DNA of 5,713 nucleotides from Desulfobacula sp. (GTDB lineage Bacteria > Desulfobacterota > Desulfobacteria > Desulfobacterales > Desulfobacteraceae): positions 1,342 through 7,054 of the forward strand of contig JAOZRF010000142.1 of assembly GCA_029940245.1 (NCBI GenBank). Reading direction: 5' to 3'. Positions within the stretch are counted from its first letter, which is position 1. Each line of letters starts with the position of its first letter. A program made the translations under genes and the position numbers. This document shows positions 1-5,117 of this stretch, piece after piece. A model generated the notes under the pieces. The model ran no database searches, was not told the DNA's origin, and saw only the letters and a program-made list of their open reading frames with translations.

Positions 1-15
1 TCACAAGCAAAATGA
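1..15 (+). CDS. Possible 3' end of an upstream gene (last four codons and stop)
   Basis: Reading frame 1 gives Ser-Gln-Ala-Lys and then TGA at 13-15. That stop overlaps the ATG of the next gene as ATGA, the usual geometry of translationally coupled genes. No clear Shine-Dalgarno sequence is visible in the 11 bases before the ATG, which fits coupling. Genes of the GlcF type commonly follow a GlcD-like FAD oxidase subunit, so that is the natural candidate, but nothing in these 15 bases identifies it. This is inference from spacing only. Confidence 0.3.
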   Translation, partial: SQAK

Positions 16-1322
16 AACAACTTGCCCTTGAGGTTAAAGCGCTTGAAGACAAACTTGCCGTTTGCACCCGTTGCGGGATGTGTCAGGCAAATTGTCCTTT
101 GTTTGCCCAGACCCATCAGGAAGCAGATGTGTCGCGGGGCAAACTTGTTCTGATTCAAGGGTTGATAGATCAGATGTTTGATGATCCAAAAGGGGTGAAC
201 CTGCGTCTTCAAAGATGTCTTTTATGCGGGTCCTGTGCCCATGGCTGCCCCAGCAGCGTCAATACAATTGAAATTTTTTTAAAGGCAAGGGGCATCATTA
301 CCCAGTATCTGGGACTGCCTTTTGCTAAAAAAATGATATTTAAAAAACTTCTTTGCCGCCCTGAAACCTTTAATGGCATCATGGGTATGGTTGCCCCACT
401 TCAAAAATTTTTTTTTAAAAAAGAACAAAATTTCCAGGAAACCTCCTGTGCCAGGATTGCATCTCCTTTGCTGCGGCACCGCCATATTGTACCCTTGAAA
501 GCAACAGCCTTTCATAAAACCCTTAAAAACATGGATTACCAGGGTAAAAAAAAAGGCATAAAGGTGGCTTTTTTTGTTGGCTGCCTTATAGATAAGGTTT
601 TCCCCAATATTGCCCACAGCGTGATCCATGTTCTAGAGCATTTTAATGTCCAGGTGTTTATCCCTTGTCATCAGGGGTGTTGCGGTATCCCAGCCCTTGC
701 ATCAGGAGATAGGCAAACCTTTGAGGCCCTTGTAAAAATCAATATCGATTGTTTTTCAAAAGAAAAGTTTGATTATCTTGTGACGGCCTGTGCCACCTGT
801 TCATCAACCATTATAAAACAATGGCCCGCTTTGATAAAACAAGAAGATAAAACACTATTAGCCCAGGTTGAAGATCTGGCCCAAAAAACGGTGGATATCA
901 GCTGGCTTTTGGAAAAGCGCTTTGATTTGTCCCTGGGGTTGTCAAAAGAAGGGGGATCAAAAGAGGTGATTACATATCATGATCCCTGTCACCTTAAAAA
1001 ATCCCTGGGGATATTTAATGAGCCGCGCAAGCTTATCCTTGCTTCGGGCAATCAATTAAAAGAGATGAAAGAAAGTGACACCTGCTGCGGCATGGGGGGC
1101 AGTTTTAACCTTGACCATTATGATCTTTCATCCCGGATCGGTCTTAAAAAAGCTGAAAATATTATGGATACAAAATGTTCAACCGTGGCAACTTCCTGTC
1201 CGGCCTGCATGATGCAGATTTCTGATATGCTGGCAAAAGAAAAACAATCTATTAAGGTCAAGCATCCCGTGGAGATTTATAGCGAAGCACTCAGAGCGAA
1301 TAGTAAGGCGTTGGATCTTTAA
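12..1322 (+). CDS. GlcF-like iron-sulfur subunit of glycolate/D-lactate oxidase (CCG-domain oxidoreductase)
   Basis: The 436-residue protein is a cytoplasmic or membrane-associated electron-transfer subunit that would pass electrons from a flavin 2-hydroxyacid dehydrogenase to a quinone or other carrier. Two 4Fe-4S motifs lie near the N-terminus: C18-x2-C21-x2-C24-x3-C28-P and C69-x2-C72-x2-C75-x3-C79-P. Two cysteine-rich CCG domains follow: C191, C223-C224-G and C260-x2-C263; then C326, C358-C359-G and C396-x2-C399. This order and length match GlcF and related Fe-S subunits, roughly 400-440 residues. The exact substrate (glycolate, D-lactate or another hydroxyacid) cannot be read from this subunit. 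The ATG at 12 lies just before the first cluster and overlaps a possible upstream stop, which suggests an operon with a GlcD-like partner off the edge. Residues 133-137 (KFFFKK region) are encoded by an A5-T9-A6 tract at 403-422, and there is an A9 run at 546-554; both are potential slippage sites. The 3' end overlaps the convergent queC by 32 bases. Confidence 0.88.
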   Translation: MKQLALEVKALEDKLAVCTRCGMCQANCPLFAQTHQEADVSRGKLVLIQGLIDQMFDDPKGVNLRLQRCLLCGSCAHGCPSSVNTIEIFLKARGIITQYLGLPFAKKMIFKKLLCRPETFNGIMGMVAPLQKFFFKKEQNFQETSCARIASPLLRHRHIVPLKATAFHKTLKNMDYQGKKKGIKVAFFVGCLIDKVFPNIAHSVIHVLEHFNVQVFIPCHQGCCGIPALASGDRQTFEALVKINIDCFSKEKFDYLVTACATCSSTIIKQWPALIKQEDKTLLAQVEDLAQKTVDISWLLEKRFDLSLGLSKEGGSKEVITYHDPCHLKKSLGIFNEPRKLILASGNQLKEMKESDTCCGMGGSFNLDHYDLSSRIGLKKAENIMDTKCSTVATSCPACMMQISDMLAKEKQSIKVKHPVEIYSEALRANSKALDL

Positions 1323-1986
1323 CGCCGGCCTCTTTAAAACCTTTTATTCGGTGAAGGCACGAGTCACACCTGCCACATGATCTCCCTTTTTCATCCGGGT
1401 CATAGCAGGACAGGGTTAGGCTATAATCCACCCCTAATGCCAGTCCGGTTTTAATAATCCGGGCTTTGGAAAGATTTATTAAAGGGGTTTCTATCTTTAG
1501 GTTGGTTTCTTTTGTCACACAGGTTTTTGTGGCAAGGTTGGCCATTTTTTCAAAGGCTGCAATAAACTCGGGCCTGCAGTCAGGATACCCTGAATAATCA
1601 ACTGCTGTAACACCTATATAGATGGATGATGCCTTTAAAACTTCTGCCCAGGCCATGGCATAGGACAAAAAAATGGTATTCCTGGCCGGAACATAGGTGA
1701 CAGGGATTATGTCTTCCTGTATTTGTTCAAGGGTATCATGTTTGGGAACCATGATATCATCGGTCAGGGCAGAACCGCCAAATTGCCTTAAATCAATATC
1801 AATAATCTTATGGATTTTTGCGCCCAAAGACAGTGCAATTTTTCTGGAAGCTTCAAGTTCCAGTAAATGGCGCTGTCCATACCTGAAGCTTAATGCGTAA
1901 ATCTGCCTGCCTTTTGATTTTGCAATGGCCATGGCAGTTGTGGAATCAATTCCGCCGCTTAAAAGGACAATGGCTTTTTCGATCAT
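1291..1986 (-). CDS. queC: 7-cyano-7-deazaguanine (preQ0) synthase QueC
   Basis: QueC converts 7-carboxy-7-deazaguanine to preQ0 using ATP and ammonia, on the route to queuosine in tRNA. The 231-residue protein has the family's usual length. Visible signatures are the N-type ATP-pyrophosphatase P-loop SGGIDS at 10-15, FRYGQRH at 34-40, VPARN at 99-103, the [14 protein letters not shown] block at about 128-141, and a C-terminal zinc site C194, C204, C207, C210 in the CGRCDSC region. All expected key residues are present and the frame is intact, so the gene should be functional. The ATG lies 8 bases after the queE stop. A GAGGAG at 2005-2000, inside the end of queE, is the only Shine-Dalgarno candidate; its spacing of 13 bases is long. 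The gene is presumably co-transcribed with queE. Its last 32 bases overlap the convergent Fe-S subunit gene. Confidence 0.96.
   Translation of the reverse strand: MIEKAIVLLSGGIDSTTAMAIAKSKGRQIYALSFRYGQRHLLELEASRKIALSLGAKIHKIIDIDLRQFGGSALTDDIMVPKHDTLEQIQEDIIPVTYVPARNTIFLSYAMAWAEVLKASSIYIGVTAVDYSGYPDCRPEFIAAFEKMANLATKTCVTKETNLKIETPLINLSKARIIKTGLALGVDYSLTLSCYDPDEKGRSCGRCDSCLHRIKGFKEAGVKDPTPYYSL
1307..1326. other. Inverted repeat at the glcF-like/queC convergent junction
   Basis: GGCGTT at 1307-1312 and AACGCC at 1321-1326 form a perfect 6-bp stem around an 8-base loop that spans the stop of the Fe-S gene. It could serve as a two-way transcription stop between the converging genes, but neither side carries a clean T-tract, so calling it a terminator is weak. 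It also lies inside the 3' coding end of the Fe-S gene and just upstream of the queC stop. Confidence 0.3.
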
Positions 1987-1994
1987 GTTTTTAT

Positions 1995-2639
1995 TTAAAC
2001 TCCTCGTTTGTCAGGATCCCATATAATCTTGTGCTGCTGCAGAGAAAGTCTTGCAGACAGATTATCATCAAGTATCCAGGTTGCAATGGTATCCGGAGCG
2101 ATGCAGCCAAAAACCGGAGAAAGGTGAATTTTTTCAGGTGATATATAAGATAGATCATTTTCAATGATGGATTTTGCAAATGTATAGTCTTTTCTGGAGC
2201 CCAGGACAAATTTGATTTCATCCTGCTTTGTTAATAAAGAAATGTTTTCCGGTAAAAAACTATCGGATTCATTGCTGGAAGGACATTTGATATCCATGAT
2301 TTTGATGCATTCAGGCGGAAGGGGTTTAATGCTTTTACTGCCATTGGTTTCAACCAAAACCTGATAACCTTTTTTCAGGAGTACGGAAATCAGGGCTGGT
2401 GTATTATCCTGGAGCAGAGGCTCGCCACCCGTGATTTCCACAAGAAGGCAGGGAAAGGATTCAAGTTTTTTTAAGATCTGGTCAAAGCGCATGGTATATG
2501 ATTCTTCTCCGGCATAGCGTGTGTCACACCAGGAACAATTCAGGTTGCATCCTGAAAGTCTTATGAAAATGCAGGGCAGCCCGGTAAAGGTGGATTCCCC
2601 CTGTAGACTGTAAAAAATTTCGCAGATATCAAGCTCCAA
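1995..2639 (-). CDS. queE: 7-carboxy-7-deazaguanine synthase QueE (radical SAM)
   Basis: QueE is a radical SAM enzyme that rearranges 6-carboxy-tetrahydropterin to 7-carboxy-7-deazaguanine, the step before QueC. The 214-residue protein shows the standard N-terminus [11 protein letters not shown] at 7-17, the radical SAM cluster motif C31-x3-C35-x2-C38 followed by the family's CDT triplet, the SAM-binding GGEP at 71-74, ETNG at 97-100, DIKCP at 116-120, HLSPVFG at 182-188, and the C-terminal QQHKIIW block. The start is TTG. No in-frame ATG occurs before residue 50, starting there would remove the cluster, and GGAGG lies 5 bases upstream, so TTG at 2639 is well supported. Oddly, that ribosome site lies inside the last codons of a queD fragment whose TAA directly abuts the TTG in the same frame. 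The gene is upstream of queC with an 8-base gap. Confidence 0.95.
   Translation of the reverse strand: MELDICEIFYSLQGESTFTGLPCIFIRLSGCNLNCSWCDTRYAGEESYTMRFDQILKKLESFPCLLVEITGGEPLLQDNTPALISVLLKKGYQVLVETNGSKSIKPLPPECIKIMDIKCPSSNESDSFLPENISLLTKQDEIKFVLGSRKDYTFAKSIIENDLSYISPEKIHLSPVFGCIAPDTIATWILDDNLSARLSLQQHKIIWDPDKRGV
2000..2005 (-). promoter_or_regulatory. Shine-Dalgarno sequence of queC, long spacing
   Basis: On the minus strand GAGGAG lies 13 bases before the queC ATG (1986-1984) and within the last codons of queE. The spacing is longer than the usual 5-9 bases, so translation of queC may depend partly on coupling to queE, which ends 8 bases upstream. Confidence 0.5.
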
Positions 2640-2743
2640 TTAGGCCTCCACAATCCAATTGTGCCCGTGCATATTGGCACAGTCCCCATCATAGCCTTTC
2701 AAGACATGGGCGGCTGCAAAATAATCTTTTATATAAATTTCAT
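2640..2743 (-). pseudogene. queD: Truncated queD (6-carboxy-tetrahydropterin synthase) 5' fragment
   Basis: Minus-strand codons 2738 to 2643 encode 32 residues, beginning IYIKDYFAAAH and ending HGHNWIVEA, followed by TAA at 2642-2640. This matches the N-terminus of QueD/PTPS proteins. The three zinc-ligand histidines (AAAH, then HGH) and the Cys of GDCANMHGHN, in the place of the catalytic cysteine, are all there. QueD proteins are normally about 120-140 residues; here roughly the last 90, including the remaining catalytic residues, are absent, and queE follows at once. The frame is open upstream to a TGA at 2819-2817 but has no ATG, GTG or TTG before the conserved part. An ATG at 2743-2741 sits exactly where a QueD start belongs but is out of frame by one base (Met-Lys-Phe-Ile-stop). 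So both a 5' frameshift and a 3' deletion are suggested. A sequencing or assembly error could explain the frameshift, but not easily the missing 3' part. The family match is from memory of the conserved motif; no search was run. Confidence 0.7.
2645..2649 (-). promoter_or_regulatory. Shine-Dalgarno sequence of queE that fixes its TTG start
   Basis: GGAGG on the minus strand ends 5 bases before the TTG at 2639-2637. It is formed by the Val-Glu-Ala codons (GTG GAG GCC) that end the queD fragment, so the only visible translation signal of queE is made of queD-derived coding sequence. Confidence 0.75.
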
Positions 2744-2840
2744 CCAGTAATTTGATTGCCGAATCAATTTGCTCACGTTTGTAATTCTCGCCAAATAACC
2801 TAATTTGCGGTGTATGTCAACATCATTATGGGGTTTCCAT

Positions 2841-2873
2841 ACCCAAAGAACCCCGGGGTTTCTGGGTTTTTTT
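2841..2873 (+). terminator. Rho-independent terminator-like hairpin, plus-strand orientation
   Basis: The arms are 2841-2852 and 2857-2867, around the perfect palindrome AACCCCGGGGTT (2849-2860), with a CCGG loop and a T7 run at 2867-2873. The stem has small bulges (A2846-A2847 and T2861). The T-run is on the right, so it would stop rightward transcription, yet no rightward gene ends nearby. It could block antisense read-through from the Fe-S gene 1.5 kb to the left, or be left over from an earlier gene order. A second GGGGTTTC at 2830-2837 can pair with AACCCC at 2849-2854 instead, which would break the terminator fold. Confidence 0.45.
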
Positions 2874-2931
2874 CAAAATAATTCCTGAACCTTATTATTA
2901 TCTATTATCCTTATCCTTTTGAACATGAGTC

Positions 2932-2960
2932 TTTATTGAAGAATCCAAAAGCTGTGTCAA
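2932..2960 (-). promoter_or_regulatory. Sigma70-like promoter for the que cluster
   Basis: On the minus strand a perfect -35 TTGACA (2960-2955), a 17-base spacer and a -10 AATAAA (2937-2932, 4 of 6 matches to TATAAT) are present. An A/T-rich stretch lies just upstream in the UP-element position. Transcription would start near 2925, giving a leader of about 285 bases before the queE TTG that includes the hairpin region and the queD fragment. This is a pattern match only. Confidence 0.55.
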
Positions 2961-3019
2961 GTTTTTTTTAAAAATAATTTTACAGGTCAAAATTTGTGGA
3001 CCCTTTTTTAAAAAAAAAT

Positions 3020-3045
3020 GAACATTTTTGTTTTTACGGTGTCTA
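3020..3045 (+). promoter_or_regulatory. Candidate ECF-type promoter of the sigma-factor operon
   Basis: GAAC at 3020-3023, a 17-base T-rich spacer, and GTCTA at 3041-3045 match the general ECF/RpoE promoter layout (an AAC-containing -35 and a GTC-containing -10 about 16-17 bases apart). The predicted start near 3052 gives a leader of about 60 bases ahead of the ATG at 3112. A TATAGT at 3044-3049 resembles a sigma70 -10 but lacks a matching -35. Since the operon codes for an ECF sigma factor, this site would suggest autoregulation. Confidence 0.5.
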
Positions 3046-3098
3046 TAGTTAATAGAAGAGCAAATAACTTGTAATTGCCCTTTTTTTAATACTAAGAT

Positions 3099-3103
3099 GG
3101 AGG
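3099..3103 (+). promoter_or_regulatory. Shine-Dalgarno sequence that sets the start at 3112
   Basis: GGAGG ends 8 bases before the ATG at 3112. An earlier in-frame ATG at 3097 overlaps this ribosome site and has no site of its own, so it is not the start. Confidence 0.85.
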
Positions 3104-3111
3104 ATAAAAAA

Positions 3112-3543
3112 ATGAAAAAAATAATCACCATAATAACTGCCACTGTATTATTGATTTGTTTTTCCACAGTATCGGCTCATGCAGATAGAAAGACCATGGA
3201 AGGATTCATGATAGGGACAGGCGTCGCCATATTGGGTGCTGCCATTATCAACGGAATAAACAGGGATGCAAGGCCTCAATATACCCAGAGCTACTCCAGG
3301 CATAACGAGTATCGTCATACCGGATACAGATATGGATATAAAAATAAATATCATAGAAAATATCGTCAGCATAATCCCAGGGGGCATTGGGAAATTGAAA
3401 AATCATGGGTAGATCCTGCTTATGAAAAAAAATGGAACCCCGGCCACTATAATCGCAGGGGAAGCTGGGTGGCCGGCAGACTTGAAAAATTTTTAGTAAC
3501 AAACGGATATTGGCAGGAAGAAAAGGTATGGGTACGCCATTAA
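3112..3543 (+). CDS. Small exported Trp/Tyr/Arg-rich repeat protein, first gene of the ECF operon
   Basis: The 143-residue protein has a clear Sec signal peptide (MKKIITI, hydrophobic core, SAHA then cleavage before Asp25 approximately). A hydrophobic glycine-spaced segment follows at about 31-48 and could associate with membrane in glycine-zipper style. Then comes a Tyr/Arg/His-rich stretch (about 56-90). The C-terminal third holds three imperfect copies of a G-[HY]-[WY]-x4-x-W-V unit: GHWEIEKSWV at 91-100, GHYNRRGSWV at 111-120 and GYWQEEKVWV at 132-141, spaced 20-21 residues. It resembles the loose class of exported proteins with Trp-Val-Pro-Gly-His repeats, but I do not assign a function. 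It lies 29 bases before the sigma gene, behind an ECF-like promoter, so it is probably a target of, or partner in, the same envelope response. It acts in the periplasm or at the outer membrane by inference. Confidence 0.85.
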   Translation: MKKIITIITATVLLICFSTVSAHADRKTMEGFMIGTGVAILGAAIINGINRDARPQYTQSYSRHNEYRHTGYRYGYKNKYHRKYRQHNPRGHWEIEKSWVDPAYEKKWNPGHYNRRGSWVAGRLEKFLVTNGYWQEEKVWVRH

Positions 3544-3572
3544 CAAAACTCAACTCCAGTAGTTAACTTATT

Positions 3573-4163
3573 GTGAACAATCAAGAATTGAACCCTGAGA
3601 TTATTAATGAACAAGATCTGGTTGAACGGCTGAAAAAAGGACAGCAATGGGCCTTCAACACTCTTGTCAACACATACCAGGAAAGGCTTTTAAAAATTGC
3701 CTATGGCATCACACTTAATCGGGAGGACAGCATGGAGGTTGTACAGGATGTGTTTATCACCGTATTTAAAAACATCCAGACCTTCAGGCAGGATGCAAGC
3801 CTTGCCACCTGGCTTAGAAAAATTACCATAAATCAATGCCTGAACTGGAAAAGAAAATGGAAAAGAAGATTCAGGTGGAACCATGAATCCATAGACTCAG
3901 AAAATGATAAAGATCTATTTAAAGAAAGCAAAAAAAATGATGATCCTGAAATGCTATATCACGAAAAGCAGATGGAAAAAAAACTGATGGGAGCCATTAA
4001 AACTCTTCCGGAAAAGATACGACTGGTTCTTGTTTTGAATGCTTTTGAGGGGCTCTCATATGAAGAGATTGCCAAAACGCTTAATATTAAGAGAGGAACC
4101 GTCAGTTCACGGCTTCATTTTGCCAGAAAAAACCTTATTGCTCTCTTGGAATTGAGTGATTGA
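3573..4163 (+). CDS. ECF-family RNA polymerase sigma factor (sigma70 family, RpoE-like)
   Basis: The 196-residue cytoplasmic transcription factor has only sigma regions 2 and 4, the size and layout of an ECF sigma. Region 2 spans about 22-96, with the region 2.2-like DSMEVVQDVFITVFKNI at 52-68 and the -10-recognition stretch ATWLRKITINQCLNWKRK at about 78-95. A charged linker runs from about 97-140, and region 4 with its helix-turn-helix (LSYEEIAKTLNIKRGTVSSRL) covers about 144-190. The start is GTG at 3573: a stop lies just upstream in frame, and no ATG occurs before the core of region 2. No good ribosome site is visible, so translation may be weak or coupled to the gene 29 bases upstream. 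The anti-sigma gene starts 13 bases after its stop, the typical pairing. Its regulon cannot be read from the window beyond the candidate site at 3020-3045. Confidence 0.93.
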   Translation: MNNQELNPEIINEQDLVERLKKGQQWAFNTLVNTYQERLLKIAYGITLNREDSMEVVQDVFITVFKNIQTFRQDASLATWLRKITINQCLNWKRKWKRRFRWNHESIDSENDKDLFKESKKNDDPEMLYHEKQMEKKLMGAIKTLPEKIRLVLVLNAFEGLSYEEIAKTLNIKRGTVSSRLHFARKNLIALLELSD

Positions 4164-4170
4164 AAGGGGA
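4164..4170 (+). promoter_or_regulatory. Shine-Dalgarno sequence that sets the anti-sigma start at 4177
   Basis: AAGGGGA lies 6 bases before the ATG at 4177. An in-frame GTG at 4156 would overlap the sigma gene's end and has no ribosome site, so ATG is preferred. Confidence 0.75.
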
Positions 4171-4176
4171 AATTAT

Positions 4177-4641
4177 ATGAAAAAACCATGCGACAAATAT
4201 ATAGCCGAAGATATCAGCAGGTTTATTGACAATGAACTTCCCCGGGACCAATATCATGCAGTGGCACAGCACCTTATCCATTGCCCGGTTTGCAGCCGTC
4301 TCGTTGAACGATACAGATCCATATCTTCTGTGATTAACGATCATGCAGATCAAGCGGTATTAAGAATTGACCCTGTCAAGCTGAAACAAAAAATAGTGCA
4401 ACAAAACTCAAAAGAAACGTTTTCTAGAAATATTTTTAGATTTTTTACAAAAAATATTTACTTGAAACTTGCGTCTATTGCTGCGATAGTGATATTCAGC
4501 CTGTTGCCGTTTCAAGGTGCCCTGTTTGGCCCGACAGGCCCAAGTGCGATTGTAAAATATGTTGACACGGATTTTGCTTCCGTTATGATTATTGAAACTC
4601 AAAAAGAACAACATACAATCATCTGGTTTTCTGAAACCTGA
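4177..4641 (+). CDS. Membrane anti-sigma factor with HC2 zinc finger
   Basis: The 154-residue protein is predicted to bind and hold the ECF sigma factor encoded just upstream. The N-terminal cytoplasmic zinc-binding anti-sigma domain shows the H32-x3-C36-x2-C39 signature (HLIHCPVC) preceded by the typical ISRFIDNELP helix, and Cys5 may be the fourth ligand. A basic linker leads to one membrane helix at about 94-112, followed by a periplasmic tail of about 42 residues ending in a hydrophobic VMIIET and HTIIWF pattern. The tail is short, so signal sensing could need a partner such as one of the exported proteins of this operon; that is inference. The next gene starts 16 bases after the stop. 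Confidence 0.9.
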   Translation: MKKPCDKYIAEDISRFIDNELPRDQYHAVAQHLIHCPVCSRLVERYRSISSVINDHADQAVLRIDPVKLKQKIVQQNSKETFSRNIFRFFTKNIYLKLASIAAIVIFSLLPFQGALFGPTGPSAIVKYVDTDFASVMIIETQKEQHTIIWFSET

Positions 4642-4647
4642 TGTAAA

Positions 4648-4655
4648 AAGGGGAG
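4648..4655 (+). promoter_or_regulatory. Shine-Dalgarno sequence that sets the start at 4658
   Basis: The purine run AAGGGGAG lies directly before the ATG at 4658, with 2 to 6 bases of spacing depending on the paired core. A longer in-frame version from 4592 would overlap 50 bases of the anti-sigma gene and hide the signal peptide, so it is disfavoured. Confidence 0.65.
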
Positions 4656-4657
4656 TC

Positions 4658-5113
4658 ATGGGTGGATTCATAAAGACAATTTTAATACTTTCAGGGATAT
4701 CCTGTTTTTATTTTTTTACGCAGCCGGCGGTTGCAAAGAGTCAGGTTTTAACTGATGTAAAGGTAATTCATGCCTCAACAGGGACGAGATATGTTGACCA
4801 AGGTTTGAAAGGAATTATTTCCGAACTTGAATCTGTATTTAAATATACCTCATACCGACTTTTAAAAGATCAGAAGTTGAATCTGAACTTTAATCAGAAA
4901 GGCCGTGTAAATCTTCCAGGGAAAAGAGCTCTTGTTGTTATCCCCACTGATATGAAGGGTAAAAGAATCCGTTATCAAATTAATATCCAAAAAAACAACC
5001 ACTCAATTTTTCAAACCCGGGTTTTGCTGAAAAATAACAGCAGCATCACCATTGGCGGACCGCAATTTAAGGATGGTGTTCTTTTATTAAATATATCCGG
5101 ATCAGTGCAATAA
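4658..5113 (+). CDS. Exported protein of unknown function, last gene of the ECF sigma operon
   Basis: I do not recognise a named family. The 151-residue product starts with a signal peptide (MGGFIKT, hydrophobic core to about residue 20, AVA then likely cleavage before Lys27). The mature part, about 125 residues, has no further membrane helix and no cysteine. It has alternating hydrophobic stretches suggestive of a beta-rich periplasmic domain: LTDVKVIHAS at 31-40, a helix-like GLKGIISELESVFKYTSYRLL around 49-69, then VNLPGKRALVVIP, IRYQINIQK, FQTRVLLKNNSSITIGGP and the C-terminal GVLLLNISGS. It follows the anti-sigma gene by 16 bases, so it is very likely co-transcribed and may modulate the anti-sigma or be part of the envelope response. 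It converges on the AI-2E transporter gene with 4 bases between the stops. Confidence 0.8.
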   Translation: MGGFIKTILILSGISCFYFFTQPAVAKSQVLTDVKVIHASTGTRYVDQGLKGIISELESVFKYTSYRLLKDQKLNLNFNQKGRVNLPGKRALVVIPTDMKGKRIRYQINIQKNNHSIFQTRVLLKNNSSITIGGPQFKDGVLLLNISGSVQ

Positions 5114-5117
5114 GAAT

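Larger units (their letters stand above)
2817..3111. other. Non-coding, AT-rich divergent regulatory region
   Basis: No convincing gene is visible here on either strand. The stretch separates the left-pointing que cluster from the right-pointing sigma-factor operon. It holds a terminator-like hairpin (2841-2873), a sigma70-like promoter for the que side (2960-2932), an ECF-like promoter for the right side (3020-3045), and several A/T runs that could act as UP elements or bend DNA. Short frames such as an 18-codon one starting at 3018 have no ribosome site and no recognisable product. Confidence 0.7.

Noticed and set aside
279..629. 116-codon minus-strand frame within the Fe-S subunit gene
   Set aside because: It lies wholly antisense to a well-supported gene with intact cysteine motifs, and shows no recognisable domain.
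2875..2926. 16-codon leader-peptide-like frame on the minus strand beginning at the predicted que transcription start
   Set aside because: It would be leaderless, has no run of regulatory codons, and does not end at a terminator; likely chance.
2640..2930. preQ1 riboswitch upstream of the que genes
   Set aside because: GGTTC and A-runs occur on the minus strand, but the short stem followed by an A-rich tail that pairs into the loop next to a ribosome site, as in preQ1-I, cannot be built from the bases present.
3018..3074. 18-codon plus-strand frame starting within the ECF-like promoter
   Set aside because: No ribosome site, and its start lies upstream of the predicted transcription start.
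2898..3167. 89-codon minus-strand frame with a hydrophobic N-terminus
   Set aside because: Its start is the antisense of the signal-peptide region of the gene at 3112 and it runs through promoter sequence; no ribosome site or recognisable motif.
4592..4657. N-terminal extension of the last operon gene overlapping the anti-sigma gene
   Set aside because: It lacks a ribosome site and would bury the signal peptide; the ATG at 4658 has a purine-rich site directly upstream.
4691..4708. Lipoprotein signal (Cys16) in the last operon protein
   Set aside because: Residues before the Cys (Gly-Ile-Ser) do not fit a lipobox and the hydrophobic stretch continues past it to an AVA cleavage site.
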